From assembly GCF_037042905.1 (NCBI RefSeq), contig NW_026974140.1, positions 17,782,001 to 17,846,000 on the forward strand: a DNA stretch of 64,000 bases, written 5' to 3'. Of the stretch, positions 23,801 to 33,003 are shown one piece after another; position 1 is the first letter of the stretch, and each line of letters begins with the position of its first letter. A model generated the notes under the pieces. It had not been told where the DNA came from. It saw only the letters and a list, made by a program, of their open reading frames with translations, and ran no database searches. Origin of the DNA: Lytechinus pictus. Taxonomy: Eukaryota; Echinodermata; Echinoidea; Temnopleuroida; Toxopneustidae. Both the position numbers and the translations under genes were made by a program.

Positions 23801-26800
23801 GCAAATGGGAGGCTGAATGTCAAACATTCGTACCGTTGCACACGGACCATCCAAAATATACCGTCCAAAATGTAAAGTTGCACAAGTCAGGAAAAGGTGA
23901 CGTCACTTTAAACATTAAGATTCAACGCATTGCATGCGCTTAGTAAATGCAGACGTGCATTGCCATTAATCGATATTCTCCCCATTCATTTAACACAGGT
24001 TTTACCCTCCAAAAATATAAAGTTATATTGTACATATGTACAATATAACTTTTTGTAGGGAGGTCACGTGGTACCAATCTAGCCAATCACAGCTCGTATT
24101 TTACTACCACTATTAGTATGTGATCATTTCACTCATGACTACACTGTATTTTCTTTTGATGATCGTTCATTGCAAAAATATATCATTGACAATCAGGAAG
24201 TGACATATCAAATTGACACAAGCACAAAGAGTATGTATGATTAATTCAATATCAATTTCAACTATTTTCATTAATTATTATATTACAAATGTAATGAAGC
24301 ATCTATCAATGAAATGTTTTGCAACACTTGTCGCCGAGGCTCAATGTTAGGGGGGCATGCAGAGAATTAATCATGAAGAAGTATTTTCTGATGACATGTA
24401 ACAAATTCACTGGTAATGTCAGGAAGATTTATACTGCATGCTGCTCCCAAGCTGTCTCATTCCAATAGACAGAATCTCCTAATTCAGCAGACAATGTTTT
24501 AAGTTTATTTTTATTGCTTTGCATATCTGGGAAAGCCAAGACCACACAAGGTGAAAGAGAGAAAATAAATTATATTTTCCAACTTACTTGTTACATACTG
24601 AGCAATGGTGACATCTATCAGGTTTAATTGCTTTGCAATTATTGCAGAATCTCATGCCTATAAAGAGAAAATACAAAGGAAATCATTAAAAACTCAAAGA
24701 TGAACTGGATTGTAAAATATTAACATTTGACTTGCATCTATTTGCATATGGCATTGGCTACATATCGTACCTATCATTCTCTAAAAGCACACATATCAGA
24801 CATATGTACCATAAATATCTTCTTTATTGATCAGCCTTTTTACAGTAATTCTACAAAGCTTACAGTATAACAGTTATCAAATTGTAGTGTACAATATAAT
24901 AATAATAATAATAATAATAGGCATTTATATAGCGCCATCTATCTAGAAATATTCTATTCCGAGGCGCACAAGAAAAGAAAGAAAGTTTGGATGAGTGTCA
25001 AAGTGCCAATAACTAATACTTTAGAAAAGATAAGACTTCAGTTTAGATTTGAAGGTCTCCAGTGATGGTATCATTCTTAAATATAACGGCAAATTATTCC
25101 AGAGAGAAGGTGCTGAGGCAGAGAAAGCTCGCGTACCATATGCTACACGTGTCTTGGGAGTCTTAAGAAGTTGCTGGTGTGATGATCTTAGGCTACGAGC
25201 TGGTGTATAAGGCATGACAAGGCATATATGACATACAGTGTAATTTCTGAAGCTTTTGCGGGTTCCAATAAATTACAGGATATAGCTGGTGCTTGTACCT
25301 GTAGATTCTTTGTATCACAAATTGATACAGCAATTCTAACCAGTCAGACAAGGAAATTGATTTAATGAAAAAGAGTATCACAATAAATCCAGTGGATCGA
25401 AAAAAAATTATGGATCTAATAATTCTGAAAGATTTTCTAGAACAGCAGTTTAGCACACGTACATGGACTTTGTAAGATGTATTGTTTACTGATTTGGAAA
25501 CAACTTTTATTCCACAATCAGGAAAATTTACCTATTTTTTGGTAAGCTTTCTCTTGCTAGGCTGCAAATTTCATCAGACCTTCGTCGTAGCTGTAGTGGA
25601 TGTAAAAGCTGGCACTATTGCTGATGCAGCACGATGGGGTAAGGGATTGTACGTCGAGGATAGTGCATACTGTCCAAAGTCTCTATTCATAGGGGGTTCC
25701 ACTCTGCTCGAATATGTACTATCCTTTATGTACGATACCATACTCCATCGTCCTGTTATCAGCAATAGCGCCTGGTACGACAGCTACTACAGCTATGACA
25801 AAGGTCTGATAAAGCTTGTAGTACCCTAGCAAATGAAAGCTTACCCCAAAAAACAGGTAAATTTTGTTGATTGTAGAATAAAGAATGTTTTCTCATGTCT
25901 AAAAGGCAATCAGATGAATCTTTTCAATGATGAAATTTAAATGATTTCTTTATTCAACTCAATATCAGTGTGGAGTACACCTTCTCTAAATAACAGCACA
26001 AAATGTAAAGTAATGATTTACCTCCTCCATATGTTCTTGTGTGAACTGGTAATCGTTTTTCTCGAGATATTTCACGAAGAATCTCAACTTGATGCTCTGT
26101 CCTGTCCTCACTCTCAAAACGATGTAATTCTGAGCTACTCAGGAAGAACTGCACAATAACAGATAACATGACATTTAGTTTCTGTAAGATCACATATTGA
26201 AAAAAATTCACATACAATCCATGGTATCAAGTAGGCCCTTGGTCTAACATCAAGTGTATTGTTAAATAACTTTGATTCTTTCAATCAATAATAAAAGCTT
26301 TCTTACTACAGTATCAATCATAATGTGCATTTGACAAGATTAAATGAAGAAGTATTAAAAAGATACAATTCTCAGCAACTCAGGAATGTATGTATGAGCA
26401 CTGACATTCAATTTCTCTAAAATTCCACCTTCCCCCCCCCAAAAAAAAAAAAAAAACCTCTTCGTCTCATAGATCAGTGTGCAACATTAACAAGGTGATG
26501 CAAAATCATATTTTAAATAGCTTTCATCTTTTATTTTCATCTATCCAAAATAAAGTCTATTTTACTAGTGCTTACATCCATAATGTGCATTTGAGAAGCC
26601 ATAAAACTGCACATTTTATGAAAATGAAACTTGTTAACCCTAACTTCTAAAAGTTGTAAAGATTTAAAAATACACCATACCAAAATCCACATCCTGCTCA
26701 CTGCAAACAAGGGAAGTTACATAGTCACATGATCAAGCATTGTATATTACGATGTACATGTAAAATGAAGTGCATGTACAAAAAAAATGCAGAAGAAAAA

Positions 26801-29800
26801 TTGATCTTCTACAAAATCTTGACCATGATGTATGTACGGTACATTGGTCCAAGTTGGATTGAATCTTTTATGTGCATATAGTTCTACTGACTTGAATTTT
26901 AAAATACTGAAAATCAAAATGGGTTAATAATAACAACCACCAAACATGCATGCTAATGCATTAAAAAGGTACATAAAAGTGCATTATCCCTTTGTAATAC
27001 CACGGTCACATTTGCTCTACGGCGGCCGTACAGCGAGTCGAAAAAAGCCGTTTTATTCATTTTTACTAAAACCACCTATATGTAGCTGGTACAAATAAAT
27101 GTTAAAACGGCTGTTTTCAACTCGCCGTACGGCCGCCGTAGAACAAACGTGACCAAGGTATTACTTGTTATGATACATTAATTGCCCATGTGTACTGCAA
27201 AATAAGAATATACTAGATTTATTTACCTGCCTCAATTCTGGGAACTTGAAAATGCCATTGCTGTAAAAATATAATTGTTGTCTTTTGCTTTTGATACTTT
27301 CTAGTTTGTTTCTCTCTGATTTCGTTTTACTATATGAAATGACAAGCATAATGTAAAAAAAAAAAGAGAATCCCAATATTGATTTTAAAAAATCAGAATA
27401 CTTACTCTCTCAGGTATAACTCTTAGTGGTGTGAAGACTGTTTGCCAGTAGGCCCAACAAAACATTGCCAAGAAAACATGGTAGAACAACAGGTAGAATA
27501 CTGCAGGAGAAAAATAAAATGAATTCCTTTTATAATTCCACTATAATTGGTAAGTATTTAATATGCATGTAATTTTTTGCTTTCAATACTTTAAAACATG
27601 ATGCTATTGCTATTGTATTAGTTACTACTTGTAATACATGTACATACATACATGTATATATATATATATATTACTACTACTACTACATGTAATACTGATA
27701 CTACTATTAATACTACATAATATGTACAGCCACATGTACTACTACAACTTCAAATACACCACTACTACTAGTACTACCCCTGCTTCACCTATATAAAAAA
27801 ATATTTCAATGTACTCAAGAATACCAAATAAGTATGTACACTACCGGTATTAAAATCTCATTCACTAGAATTAAACAGTGACTCACCCATTTGAGCATAC
27901 TTCTGGTCTGCCTTGGCAAGAGTAACTGAAAAAAGAGGCAATAGACGAATATTCAATTAAAACAAATAATGCTCATGAATCCCTGGATGTGTAGATTGAT
28001 TTGATATTTGACACTGCCTGGGATCAGAAATCTGCATCTTAATTTATTCAAAAATCTTTTTTTTAAACATGTATGTGTACCCCCGGGGGCACTCACATAC
28101 ATTGGTGGTACGGAGACGTGCCGCTTTGATGACCCCCTTTTTCAGACCTAATTTTCACTTCTCTAGATACTCCGAATGAAAAAAGTTCAGTTCAGAAGCC
28201 GCACAGCCCCGATCGCAAGACCCCCATTACGAGACATCTCAGTTCCCCAGACCTGCCAAAAATGTCTAGCGCGAGCATCGCATGTGAGAGATGCACGTAC
28301 TGCTTTGCAACTCCCTTCATATAACTAGTAGGCCCTATATTATAATTATTTTGGTTTTTCATTTATTTTTCATGTTTTTGTTGAATGTTCATTTTCATCA
28401 TCATATCACTTTTGTAAGCCCCCATTTTTTACCACCCTGGATTAATATGGGTGAAGGGTGAAATAAACGAATGTACAGGGGCAAGGAACTCAATTAAAAC
28501 AGAACATATGTTCCAATTTTTTTTATGGAGTTTCTTTTTATTTATCCAGGTCTTCCAGGATGTGGAGCACATCAGGCCCGTGCCCCCCCCCCCCTTGAAA
28601 GCAATAAAAAAGATTTGTTTGGCATTCAATTTGTGTTATGTGATAATTTGTAAAAAATGTTACTTTCATTTGATTGTAACCCTTTATGTTTGGATTTGAA
28701 ATCAATAAAATTACCTTGGCTTGAAACTTAAAACTTCATACTTAAGCGAGGATTTTTTTTGGGGGGGGTCAAATTTTTCATGACACAAATCATCTTCAAT
28801 GGAACTTTATTTTTTCTGTGGAAATGCCCCCACCCTCCCCTTGAAAAACTGGATCTGCCCCTAAATAAAGGCCTTTGTGGTAAGAGATTTTTTACATTTT
28901 ATTTATTCATTTTTTACTGAAAATCCTTTAGGTTTGGATTTTAAATCAATGAAAACAAACTTCAACTTCATACTGTAAAGTGAGGATCTTTTATTCTAAT
29001 TGCCAAATTATTCGTGACGTAATCTCTTTAATTGGGGGAGGGGCTTGTTTTTTCCGGAATTAAAAAGCCCCCCCCCTTTGGAAAATCCTGGATTCTCCCG
29101 TGATTAGACCCACGGTAAAGTTCGTTATTCCAAACTTCTATCTTTCTTCTTAAGCATTGTTGTTAAAACGTTCACAAGTTGAGTTCACCGTCAATATTTT
29201 TTTTCTCCTTTTCTGAGGTAAAATAATTTTGACTTTTTATCAATACAAAACAAAATTGCGAATTTGTCTTGATTGAGGCTATCGTGACTTCCTTACCAGA
29301 ATGCAATACGAGCAAAGTTTCGTCGAAACATGAGAGGCCAGTTGTCCAACGGGTCGATAAGCCTCTATGGTTTCGTGAGATCTTTTTTTTTTTTCGATTT
29401 GTCACTGTCGAACACCATAGACGTAATGGTGGTAGCTGGATGAGGTTCACGTAGAGAAATGTGAGTTTTTATTCATTTTTTATATTATATTGATGAATTA
29501 GATAAGCCTTTCTGTCCAAAAACAGTTTCTATTGAACTAATACTAATAGTTCAAGTCTGCATTAAATTTGTGATGCTTTGGGTAAGGGATGGGGGGAAAT
29601 GAGCAATGTATGGTGAGACTACCACATATCGACCACCTCTTTTGAAACCGACCACCTTGCGCGCGTTAAAATTATTGCGTATTACAAACGATACGCGCAG
29701 GAGATAGACGCAGTGTCCATAGAAACGGTAAGAATCGATTTTACGAAAAAAAGAAGTGCCAACAAAAAGTAAAAATTTAGTAGAATTAATCAAAATTGTA

Positions 29801-32068
29801 TTGACCAGACCCAATTCGCGCTGAAAAACCAAGAAATCCGATAGGAAACGGCTTTAGAACAAATATCCGTCGTCAATCATTGAATCATGTGCCGGAGCTC
29901 GCAGTGGAAGTAGTGAGACGATCATTTAGCATGTTGACATCATAGAACTGATTTGGAAGAGTAAAAATATTTCGCCACCGCGACAAGAATCGGCCGTAAA
30001 CTTAGTGTATCGCGGGTGGTCCGTTTCAAAAGACGGGTGCAAATGAGCAAATGTAAAATCGTTGTATTTGTTGTTCGTCGATATATACGCGGATTGAATC
30101 GGAGTCGCCGAGCGAAACATGGGAATCTGATCTGCTCAATTTTCTGCACAAATGAGACTAAAACTGGGTAAAATTGATGAATATTTTCGCAGATACGATG
30201 CTGAGAAGATTAGGTGGTCGATAAGGGGTAGTTCCAACCATATATTTTCACTATTGCACGGTACCGTATACAGCCGAGAACGAGGTTATATTCATTCCCG
30301 GGGGGGCCACTTACATTGACGAGTGGATACCATGCGCGACCAAAAAAACACGTAAAAAGGATGTCTTTTTCAAGATAGGGCATGTTACGTACGTAACGTG
30401 ATAAGGGTGTCAAAAACACAGAAATATTTTGCTCGGAAAAAAATATGTGTTTAGGGTCAAATATGCGGGGATGATAAAACAAAATCAGAATGTTTTATAA
30501 AGGATGTCCTTTTTGCCCCAACACTACGTGTTTAGAGTCCGATTTGCGCGAGGTGTGGAAGGTGGGGCCGTACTAAACCAAAAATATGGTGTCTAACGGT
30601 GAAACCGACGACCGACGGACGCGTGATATAACAATAAAATATCTCTGTACTTGTTTAGGGGTTCATTTCAGGGAATACTTGCTAAGAGTATCGTTTTGTT
30701 TCCAATACTTGTTAAGGGGTGCATTTTCAGAATATGGAAAATACATCGCTGTACCGTACTTGTTTAGGCTAAAATTAGGGGTTCAGTTCTGGGAAAACTT
30801 GCCAATAGTATTTGTTTCCAATACTTGTTAAGGGTAAGGTTTCACACGCCAATACTTGTTAAGGGGTGCATTTTCAGAATATGGAAAATACGTGTTTAGG
30901 GTGCTTTTCAAGACCCCGTGGTCGCGCATGGTATCCACTCGTCAATGGAAGTGGCCCCCCCGGGTATTCATTATAATATAAGAATTATAACCTCGTTCGT
31001 AGGATGAGTAAAACCTCTAAAATAGAGTCTAATTTAATCTACATGTAAACTAGACCAAAAGCTTCGGTCTCTGTTATGGTTGTTCAGCTGAACTCTGTTG
31101 GCTTCACTCACCAAATACAGAGACCGAAGTTCTAGCGCGATCTGTACAGGGGACTCAATGGCCATATGTTTATGTGTATTAAGTTCGGATAAAACAGGTC
31201 AGTGAAGTTGCGCAACAGCCGAGGTAAGTCACTGTTTTTGTTCCTTTTAACTTGATTTTCCCCGTTTTTTGGCAATTAATGCCAAGAGGGAATATTAATT
31301 TGCATTTCGGTTGCGTTAATTTTCAAAAGTTTGATTCATTAAAGACAAAAATTGAAGAGCCCCGACGGGGGGATTTTGCATTGTAAGTCCCCTAATGGTG
31401 GCTGCACGATAGCGAGCCGTCTGTGTATGAGGAGAAATTAAAAAAATAAAAAATGTTAAAAAACTCCTCGAAACAGACGGCTGCCAGCTGTCTACATGTA
31501 AACAGCAAAATGTTATTCCCATTACAATTTACAAATTAGATCTACATCAATCCATGACTGAGTTGTCCAGCCATGCCAGCCACAAGACAGCAATTAAAAT
31601 ATTTCAATTTTTTTCAATTCAATTCAATTCATTTATTTGACATCCTTTAAAAACATATGTACAAGTATACAACAACAAAGGAGTACAATAATTTAAATCA
31701 CAGTATAAGCGATAAAAAATTGTCAAAATATAAAATATGACATCAGAATATGTCACACGAATCATCAGAGACAAGACAGAGTCAGAGAGTGCACACACAC
31801 TGCACTGCATGCAGCTGCAAAGTCATACGGTCATAATCATATGAGTCTCAGTCATATTAATCACCGGTACAGTGCATGCGAAACACTGCAGTCACGTCAC
31901 GGCACAATTTCAAACAAACATATTTTTACACACCGTACGCTCAAAGTAAAAATACTCACATATACACAACTCAACCACGTAGGCATAGTAAGACCATGCT
32001 ATTACAGCAGAAATAAAAATTACAGGAATCCAACCGACGATTCTCAAACATGTTTGAAGAACACCCAT
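11846..32068 (-). CDS. ZDHHC20: Palmitoyltransferase ZDHHC20-like, whole gene
   Basis: Integral-membrane protein S-acyltransferase that moves long-chain acyl groups from acyl-CoA to cysteines of target proteins, in Golgi or plasma membrane. Eleven coding exons join without a frame break into 378 residues (human ZDHHC20 has 365). Seen: TM1 about 10-32; TM2 within 50-70; a Zn-binding cysteine-rich domain 128-162 ([15 protein letters not shown], then C148) with DHHC at 153-156 and Cys156 as the acyl-enzyme; TM3 about 168-195; TM4 about 208-230; STLE at 240-243 for the TTxE motif; and a PaCCT-like segment (DNFREVFGD) near 265-275. Ser26 and Tyr181 match the two residues that cap the acyl cavity in the human ZDHHC20 structure (Ser29, Tyr181), so a long acyl chain is predicted. 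Exon 7 has an alternative version and exon 9 has extra copies. ZDHHC2 or ZDHHC15 are the nearest alternative names. Confidence 0.93.
12180..12890. repeat. C-poor purine-rich tract, about 0.7 kb, in the last intron
   Basis: The plus strand is almost free of C and rich in GGGTGATGG and GGGGAGGGG-like words, so the transcribed RNA carries a very long pyrimidine-rich stretch. It fills most of the 1.0 kb intron between exons 10 and 11. The proline/serine-rich minus-strand frames inside it are composition artefacts. Confidence 0.8.
12913..13020 (-). CDS. ZDHHC20: ZDHHC20-like exon 10
   Basis: 108 bp, residues 328-363 plus one base. Acceptor TATCCCAGCAG, donor GTATGC. It encodes the cytosolic tail with [16 protein letters not shown], which resembles the NNHVTVAIEN end of human ZDHHC20. 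An alternative acceptor three bases upstream would add one residue. Confidence 0.88.
13471..13608 (-). CDS. ZDHHC20: Exon 9 copy C, possible additional in-frame exon
   Basis: A near-perfect copy of exon 9 (16619-16743) with donor GTAAAT but without the original acceptor. A TAG at the copy junction would give a 138 bp exon (46 codons) entering and leaving in the right phase, so its inclusion would keep the frame. The acceptor is purine-rich and weak. The one base by which it differs from exon 9 is synonymous. It may be a spliced extra exon or an unspliced tandem copy. Confidence 0.4.
13654..13775 (-). pseudogene. ZDHHC20: Exon 9 copy B, split from its flank by a foldback insertion
   Basis: Second extra copy of exon 9, with an intact donor (GTAAGT) but no acceptor near its 5' side, where the foldback at 13789-16567 has inserted 13 bp upstream. 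It differs from copies A and C at a few third codon positions only. Probably not spliced as it stands, but the frame is open. Confidence 0.55.
13786..16570. repeat. 3-bp target duplication CAA around foldback 1
   Basis: CAA occurs at 13786-13788 and 16568-16570. The uninterrupted junction sequence in copy C has one CAA at this place, which defines the pre-insertion site. Confidence 0.65.
13789..16567. mobile_element. Foldback element 1, 2.78 kb near-palindrome
   Basis: Ends are TAGTCCAGGATAG and its reverse complement. The terminal inverted repeats stay alignable for at least 250 bp, with few mismatches. Inside, blocks of about 190 bp each carry CAAAATGGCYGCCAT. They are in one orientation at about 14090, 14283, 14481, 14671, 14872, 15052 and 15240, and in the opposite one at about 15326, 15522, 15712, 15894, 16085 and 16265. 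The whole element is thus one giant inverted array centred near 15300. No transposase frame is visible; the minus-strand frames of 60-117 residues are shadows. Confidence 0.85.
16619..16743 (-). CDS. ZDHHC20: ZDHHC20-like exon 9 (copy A, the canonical exon)
   Basis: 125 bp with a good acceptor (TTATTTACAG) and donor GTAAGT; residues 286-327. It begins with SKGDG, matching SLGDG of human ZDHHC20 directly after the PaCCT region, then encodes a strongly acidic stretch ([19 protein letters not shown]). It is the only one of three copies with the original acceptor. Confidence 0.9.
17282..17411 (-). CDS. ZDHHC20: ZDHHC20-like exon 8, TTxE end and PaCCT region
   Basis: 130 bp, residues 243-285. It starts by completing the Glu of the TTxE motif, then [15 protein letters not shown] and [11 protein letters not shown], then YWILPIF. 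It is closest to human ZDHHC20, which has ESFRAPTF at the same place. Donor GTATCT; the acceptor (TTTGTAAAG) is only moderately strong. Confidence 0.92.
19027..19160. repeat. 66-bp tandem duplication
   Basis: Two successive copies beginning CCATTTCTACTCTAACATAG at 19028 and 19094, differing at a few bases. Confidence 0.85.
19385..19880. repeat. Diverged tandem repeat beside exon 7b
   Basis: Three or four degenerate units of about 110-160 bp share GGTTCAACTGACCATT, GATGGTCAAGAAT and TATAGTTTGGAT. The array ends about 25 bp from the exon 7b donor, so in the transcript it lies immediately downstream of that exon. Confidence 0.65.
19906..20038 (-). CDS. ZDHHC20: ZDHHC20-like alternative exon 7b (TM4 and TTxE)
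   Basis: Minus-strand acceptor CATACCCTAG and donor GTAAGC bound exactly 133 bp, entering in phase 0 and leaving in phase 1, identical to exon 7a (21594-21726). It encodes 44 residues with [11 protein letters not shown] and NRSTL; an ungapped comparison with 7a gives 17 of 44 identities. It resembles human ZDHHC20 TM4 (FHVLFLFF, NRTT) rather more than 7a does. Using both exons would break the frame, so this is a candidate mutually exclusive exon. It is not in the 378-residue model, which uses 7a. Confidence 0.87.
20039..21593. other. Intron between exons 7a and 7b
   Basis: 1555 bp. It contains a purine-rich plus strand at about 20270-20410 and otherwise AT-rich DNA without a recognised exon. 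The 70-residue frame at 20758-20970 has no family signal. Confidence 0.5.
21594..21726 (-). CDS. ZDHHC20: ZDHHC20-like exon 7a (TM4 and TTxE)
   Basis: 133 bp, residues 199-242. Acceptor TTAACAG, donor GTAGGA. It encodes [13 protein letters not shown] and QNQSTL, with STL plus the Glu from exon 8 forming the TTxE motif. The family's HCW at the end of TM4 reads HCR here and HTH in exon 7b. Confidence 0.9.
22808..23080. mobile_element. MITE, CTTACAAAGAG family, copy 1
   Basis: Inverted ends: CCCGTCTTACAAAGAGTT at left and, reversed, GACGGACCCGCCTTACAC at right. The internal blocks GGAAAGCCAG and TTGATGGATTTCCAT are shared with copies at 59723 and 61067. It is in the intron next to the DHHC exon; the 119-residue frame across it is an artefact. 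Confidence 0.8.
23140..23293 (-). CDS. ZDHHC20: ZDHHC20-like exon 6, catalytic DHHC exon
   Basis: 154 bp, residues 147 (last base) to 198. Acceptor CCACCCAG, donor GTGAGT. It encodes [18 protein letters not shown] with the catalytic Cys156 and the last zinc ligands, then TM3 including Tyr181 (SVLYCM). The strong identity to vertebrate ZDHHC2/15/20 fixes the family. Confidence 0.96.
23628..23700. repeat. 73-bp near-perfect palindrome
   Basis: AATTATCCCGAGTGCAGG at left mirrors CCTGCACGAGGGATAATT at right, with a GC-rich centre (CGAGGCCGAAGGC). It would fold into a long hairpin and is probably part of an uncharacterised DNA transposon in this intron. Confidence 0.85.
24019..24052. repeat. 34-bp perfect palindrome
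   Basis: AAAGTTATATTGTACAT is followed directly by its exact reverse complement. Outside it, CCCTCC (left) and GGGAGG (right) continue the symmetry after a few mismatches, so it may be the centre or the joined ends of a foldback element. Confidence 0.9.
24588..24657 (-). CDS. ZDHHC20: ZDHHC20-like exon 5, first zinc half of the CRD
   Basis: 70 bp, residues 124-146 plus two bases. It encodes [21 protein letters not shown]. The Cys-X2-Cys and His-Cys-X2-Cys ligands are intact. Donor GTAAGT, acceptor TTTATAG. Confidence 0.95.
24897..25215 (-). mobile_element. 5'-truncated LINE 3' end (L2/CR1-like)
   Basis: The last about 64 residues of a LINE polymerase read on the minus strand ([33 protein letters not shown]), followed by a 3' UTR ending GCGCTATATAAATGCC and an (ATT)n tail at 24897-24919. 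It has the same type of C-terminus as the LINE at 61514-64000. Dead fragment. Confidence 0.85.
25524..25868. mobile_element. Palindromic MITE of about 345 bp
   Basis: Left AAATTTACCTATTTTTTGG, then CTTGCTAGG and CAGACCTTCGTCGTAGCTGT, mirrored at the right (CAGACCTTTGTCATAGCTGT when reversed). The 115-residue frame at 25482-25829 is a product of this repeat, not a gene. Confidence 0.75.
26022..26148 (-). CDS. ZDHHC20: ZDHHC20-like exon 4, linker between TM2 and the CRD
   Basis: 127 bp, residues 82-123 plus one base. It starts FFLSSSE and includes [20 protein letters not shown], matching the QQEILRRAARALPIYT segment of human ZDHHC20. Acceptor TTGTGCAG, donor GTAAAT. Confidence 0.94.
26997..27161. 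mobile_element. 165-bp MITE with TA target duplication
   Basis: Long inverted arms: ATACCACGGTCACATTTG, then CTACGGCGGCCGTACAGCG, mirrored at right with few mismatches. TA dinucleotides at 26995-26996 and 27162-27163 fit a Tc1/mariner-type insertion. Local GC content is far above its surroundings. Confidence 0.85.
27406..27500 (-). CDS. ZDHHC20: ZDHHC20-like exon 3, TM2
   Basis: 95 bp, residues 50-81, [20 protein letters not shown] then [12 protein letters not shown] hydrophobic helix followed by the family's TxFTP-type sequence. Acceptor CTCCTGCAG, donor GTAAGT. Confidence 0.94.
27650..27780. repeat. (TAC)n/(AT)n-derived simple repeat
   Basis: Imperfect TACTAC, ACATGTA and TATATA runs in intron 2. 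Confidence 0.75.
27887..27925 (-). CDS. ZDHHC20: ZDHHC20-like exon 2, 39-bp microexon-like exon
   Basis: Only 39 bp, residues 37-49 ([13 protein letters not shown]), the loop between TM1 and TM2. Acceptor TTTTTTCAG, donor GTGAGT. The phases match exons 1 and 3 exactly. Confidence 0.9.
28650..29110. repeat. Direct duplication of hAT-like fragments
   Basis: Two diverged copies of about 220 bp (from about 28660 and 28905) share TTTGGATTT, AAATCAAT and CTTCATACT, and each ends in a C-rich block and a TGGAT-type hAT-like end (CTGGATCTGCCCC; CTGGATTCTCCC). Confidence 0.55.
29606..30233. mobile_element. Inverted-repeat element with TCGACCACCT ends
   Basis: ACTACCACATATCGACCACCT at left and its mirror ACTACCCCTTATCGACCACCT at right. 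A second inner pair (CTTTTGAAACCGACCACC, and reversed at about 30010) repeats the motif. No transposase is visible; boundaries approximate to a few bases. Confidence 0.65.
30297..30964. mobile_element. MITE with CCCGGGGG termini, copy B, 8-bp TSD
   Basis: Full-length relative of 4808-5365, with ends CCCGGGGGGGCC and inverted CACTTACATTGACGAGTGG. TATTCATT is duplicated at 30289-30296 and 30965-30972. It has an extra internal duplication of the CAATACTTGTTAAGG block compared with copy A. Confidence 0.88.
31062..31129. repeat. Hairpin with 13-bp perfect stem
   Basis: CTTCGGTCTCTGT at 31062-31074 is complementary to 31117-31129. Confidence 0.8.
31416..31481. repeat. Hairpin, GCCGTCTGT stem
   Basis: GCCGTCTGT at 31416-31424 pairs with ACAGACGGC at 31473-31481, and inner GAGGAG/CTCCTC extends the stem. 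Confidence 0.75.
31604..31860 (-). mobile_element. Probable truncated LINE 3' end with (TTCAA)n tail
   Basis: On the minus strand it ends GTCAAATAAATGAATTGAA repeated, a typical non-LTR tail. There is no coding part left and the 5' limit is uncertain. It lies 100 bp from exon 1 of the palmitoyltransferase. Confidence 0.45.
31960..32068 (-). CDS. ZDHHC20: ZDHHC20-like exon 1, start codon and TM1
   Basis: 109 bp, residues 1-36, beginning [19 protein letters not shown] chose the ATG at 32068 because the distance to the GW-P motif and [11 protein letters not shown] matches human ZDHHC20. An in-frame ATG 33 bp upstream (32101) would add 11 residues, some basic. Donor GTGAGT. Confidence 0.92.
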
Positions 32069-32129
32069 TTTGGGTTTTTTAATCACATCACCTCTCAGCA
32101 TTGATGAACAACAAACTCCATTACCAAGC

Positions 32130-32205
32130 CCATTTCCCACATCGCGCGCGGTGCAAAATTAATCGAAATCGACGTGCGTGCGCGTGCATGCGCACGAAGT
32201 CCACC
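32130..32205 (-). promoter_or_regulatory. CpG-dense patch upstream of ZDHHC20-like start
   Basis: Unusually many CG dinucleotides for this window (CGCGCGCGG, GTGCGTGCGCG, GCATGCGCACG; the last is a partial NRF1-like site). It lies 60-140 bp upstream of the start codon. Probable core promoter or 5' UTR; inference from position and composition only. Confidence 0.4.
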
Positions 32206-32232
32206 TACGGAAATAAAAGTTTTATTTCCGTG

Positions 32233-32690
32233 AGTCCACCCCGGTTCACCCCAGAAAAATGTGAGAAAAAATCCAGTAAGCATATGGTGCTGAAACTTTC
32301 GAAATTGGTTGTAAGATAAGAAAATTATGACATTTTAAAGTTTCGTCCGGGAGTTTCGCTTATTTTTCATAGGCCTATTCACTGACATACGAACGATGTT
32401 GTCCCTCACGCGCTATTTCTTTTGTTATTCATTGTTTAAAACATGTACATTTCTATTTCCATAAATTCTACAGAAAGGACCAATTTACACCATAAAAAGG
32501 TAAAACGATGGTTATTCCACATGTTCAGGGAGGAATACAAGTATTCAACTATTCTTTCACACATGCCAATGAGGGGATGATATCTCGAAACTTGGAATAA
32601 AATATACAAAGAAATAGAGATCGAGTGGGTACGTGATGTACACCATCATTCTCTCATTTGCAGATTACTGTAACTGTTTGTGATATTAAG
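32233..32690. mobile_element. MITE, GTCCACCC family, copy 3 at the ZDHHC20-like promoter
   Basis: It starts GAGTCCACCCC and shares GAAAATTATGACATTTTAAAG, the TTTCTTTTGTT block and ATTCCACATGTTCA with the copy at 11083-11668. It lies directly upstream of the CpG patch. The right end is decayed. Confidence 0.65.
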
Positions 32691-33003
32691 GCGATCGCCC
32701 CACCAATGAAAATATTGGGGTGGCAAGCATACATCGTTTTGCCCCCCCCCCCCATAATTTCGTATAAGTGCAAAAAAAATATGTTACACAGAAATCAGCA
32801 AATTAACCAAACACAATATAAAAATCAGCTTTTACATCTATAGTACAGTGCAAAATCATGATTTCTCCGCGCGCTCCTCGAAAAATGATTCTACATGTAT
32901 ATCTATCATTGCAACTTTTGTTAAGGTAGGCCCTGTAATTTACGCAGGAATCTCATCATGTAGGCATGCATAGAATTATTTTCTGCCATTGAATAAACAA
33001 GAA

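Larger units (their letters stand above)
27926..31959. other. Intron 1 of the palmitoyltransferase, repeat-filled
   Basis: 4.0 kb with no exon recognised. It holds a CCCGGGGG-type element fragment (28080-28340), duplicated hAT-like fragments (28650-29110), an inverted-repeat element (29606-30233), a full-length MITE (30297-30964), two hairpins (31062-31129, 31416-31481) and a LINE tail (31604-31860). Confidence 0.6.

Noticed and set aside
25482..25829. 115-residue plus-strand frame
   Set aside because: It spans the palindromic MITE 25524-25868 and is mirrored by another frame on the minus strand.
28080..28340. Third full-length CCCGGGGG MITE
   Set aside because: Only a left end is clear (CCCGGGGGCACTCACATACA) and the arm differs from the other two copies; kept as a fragment.
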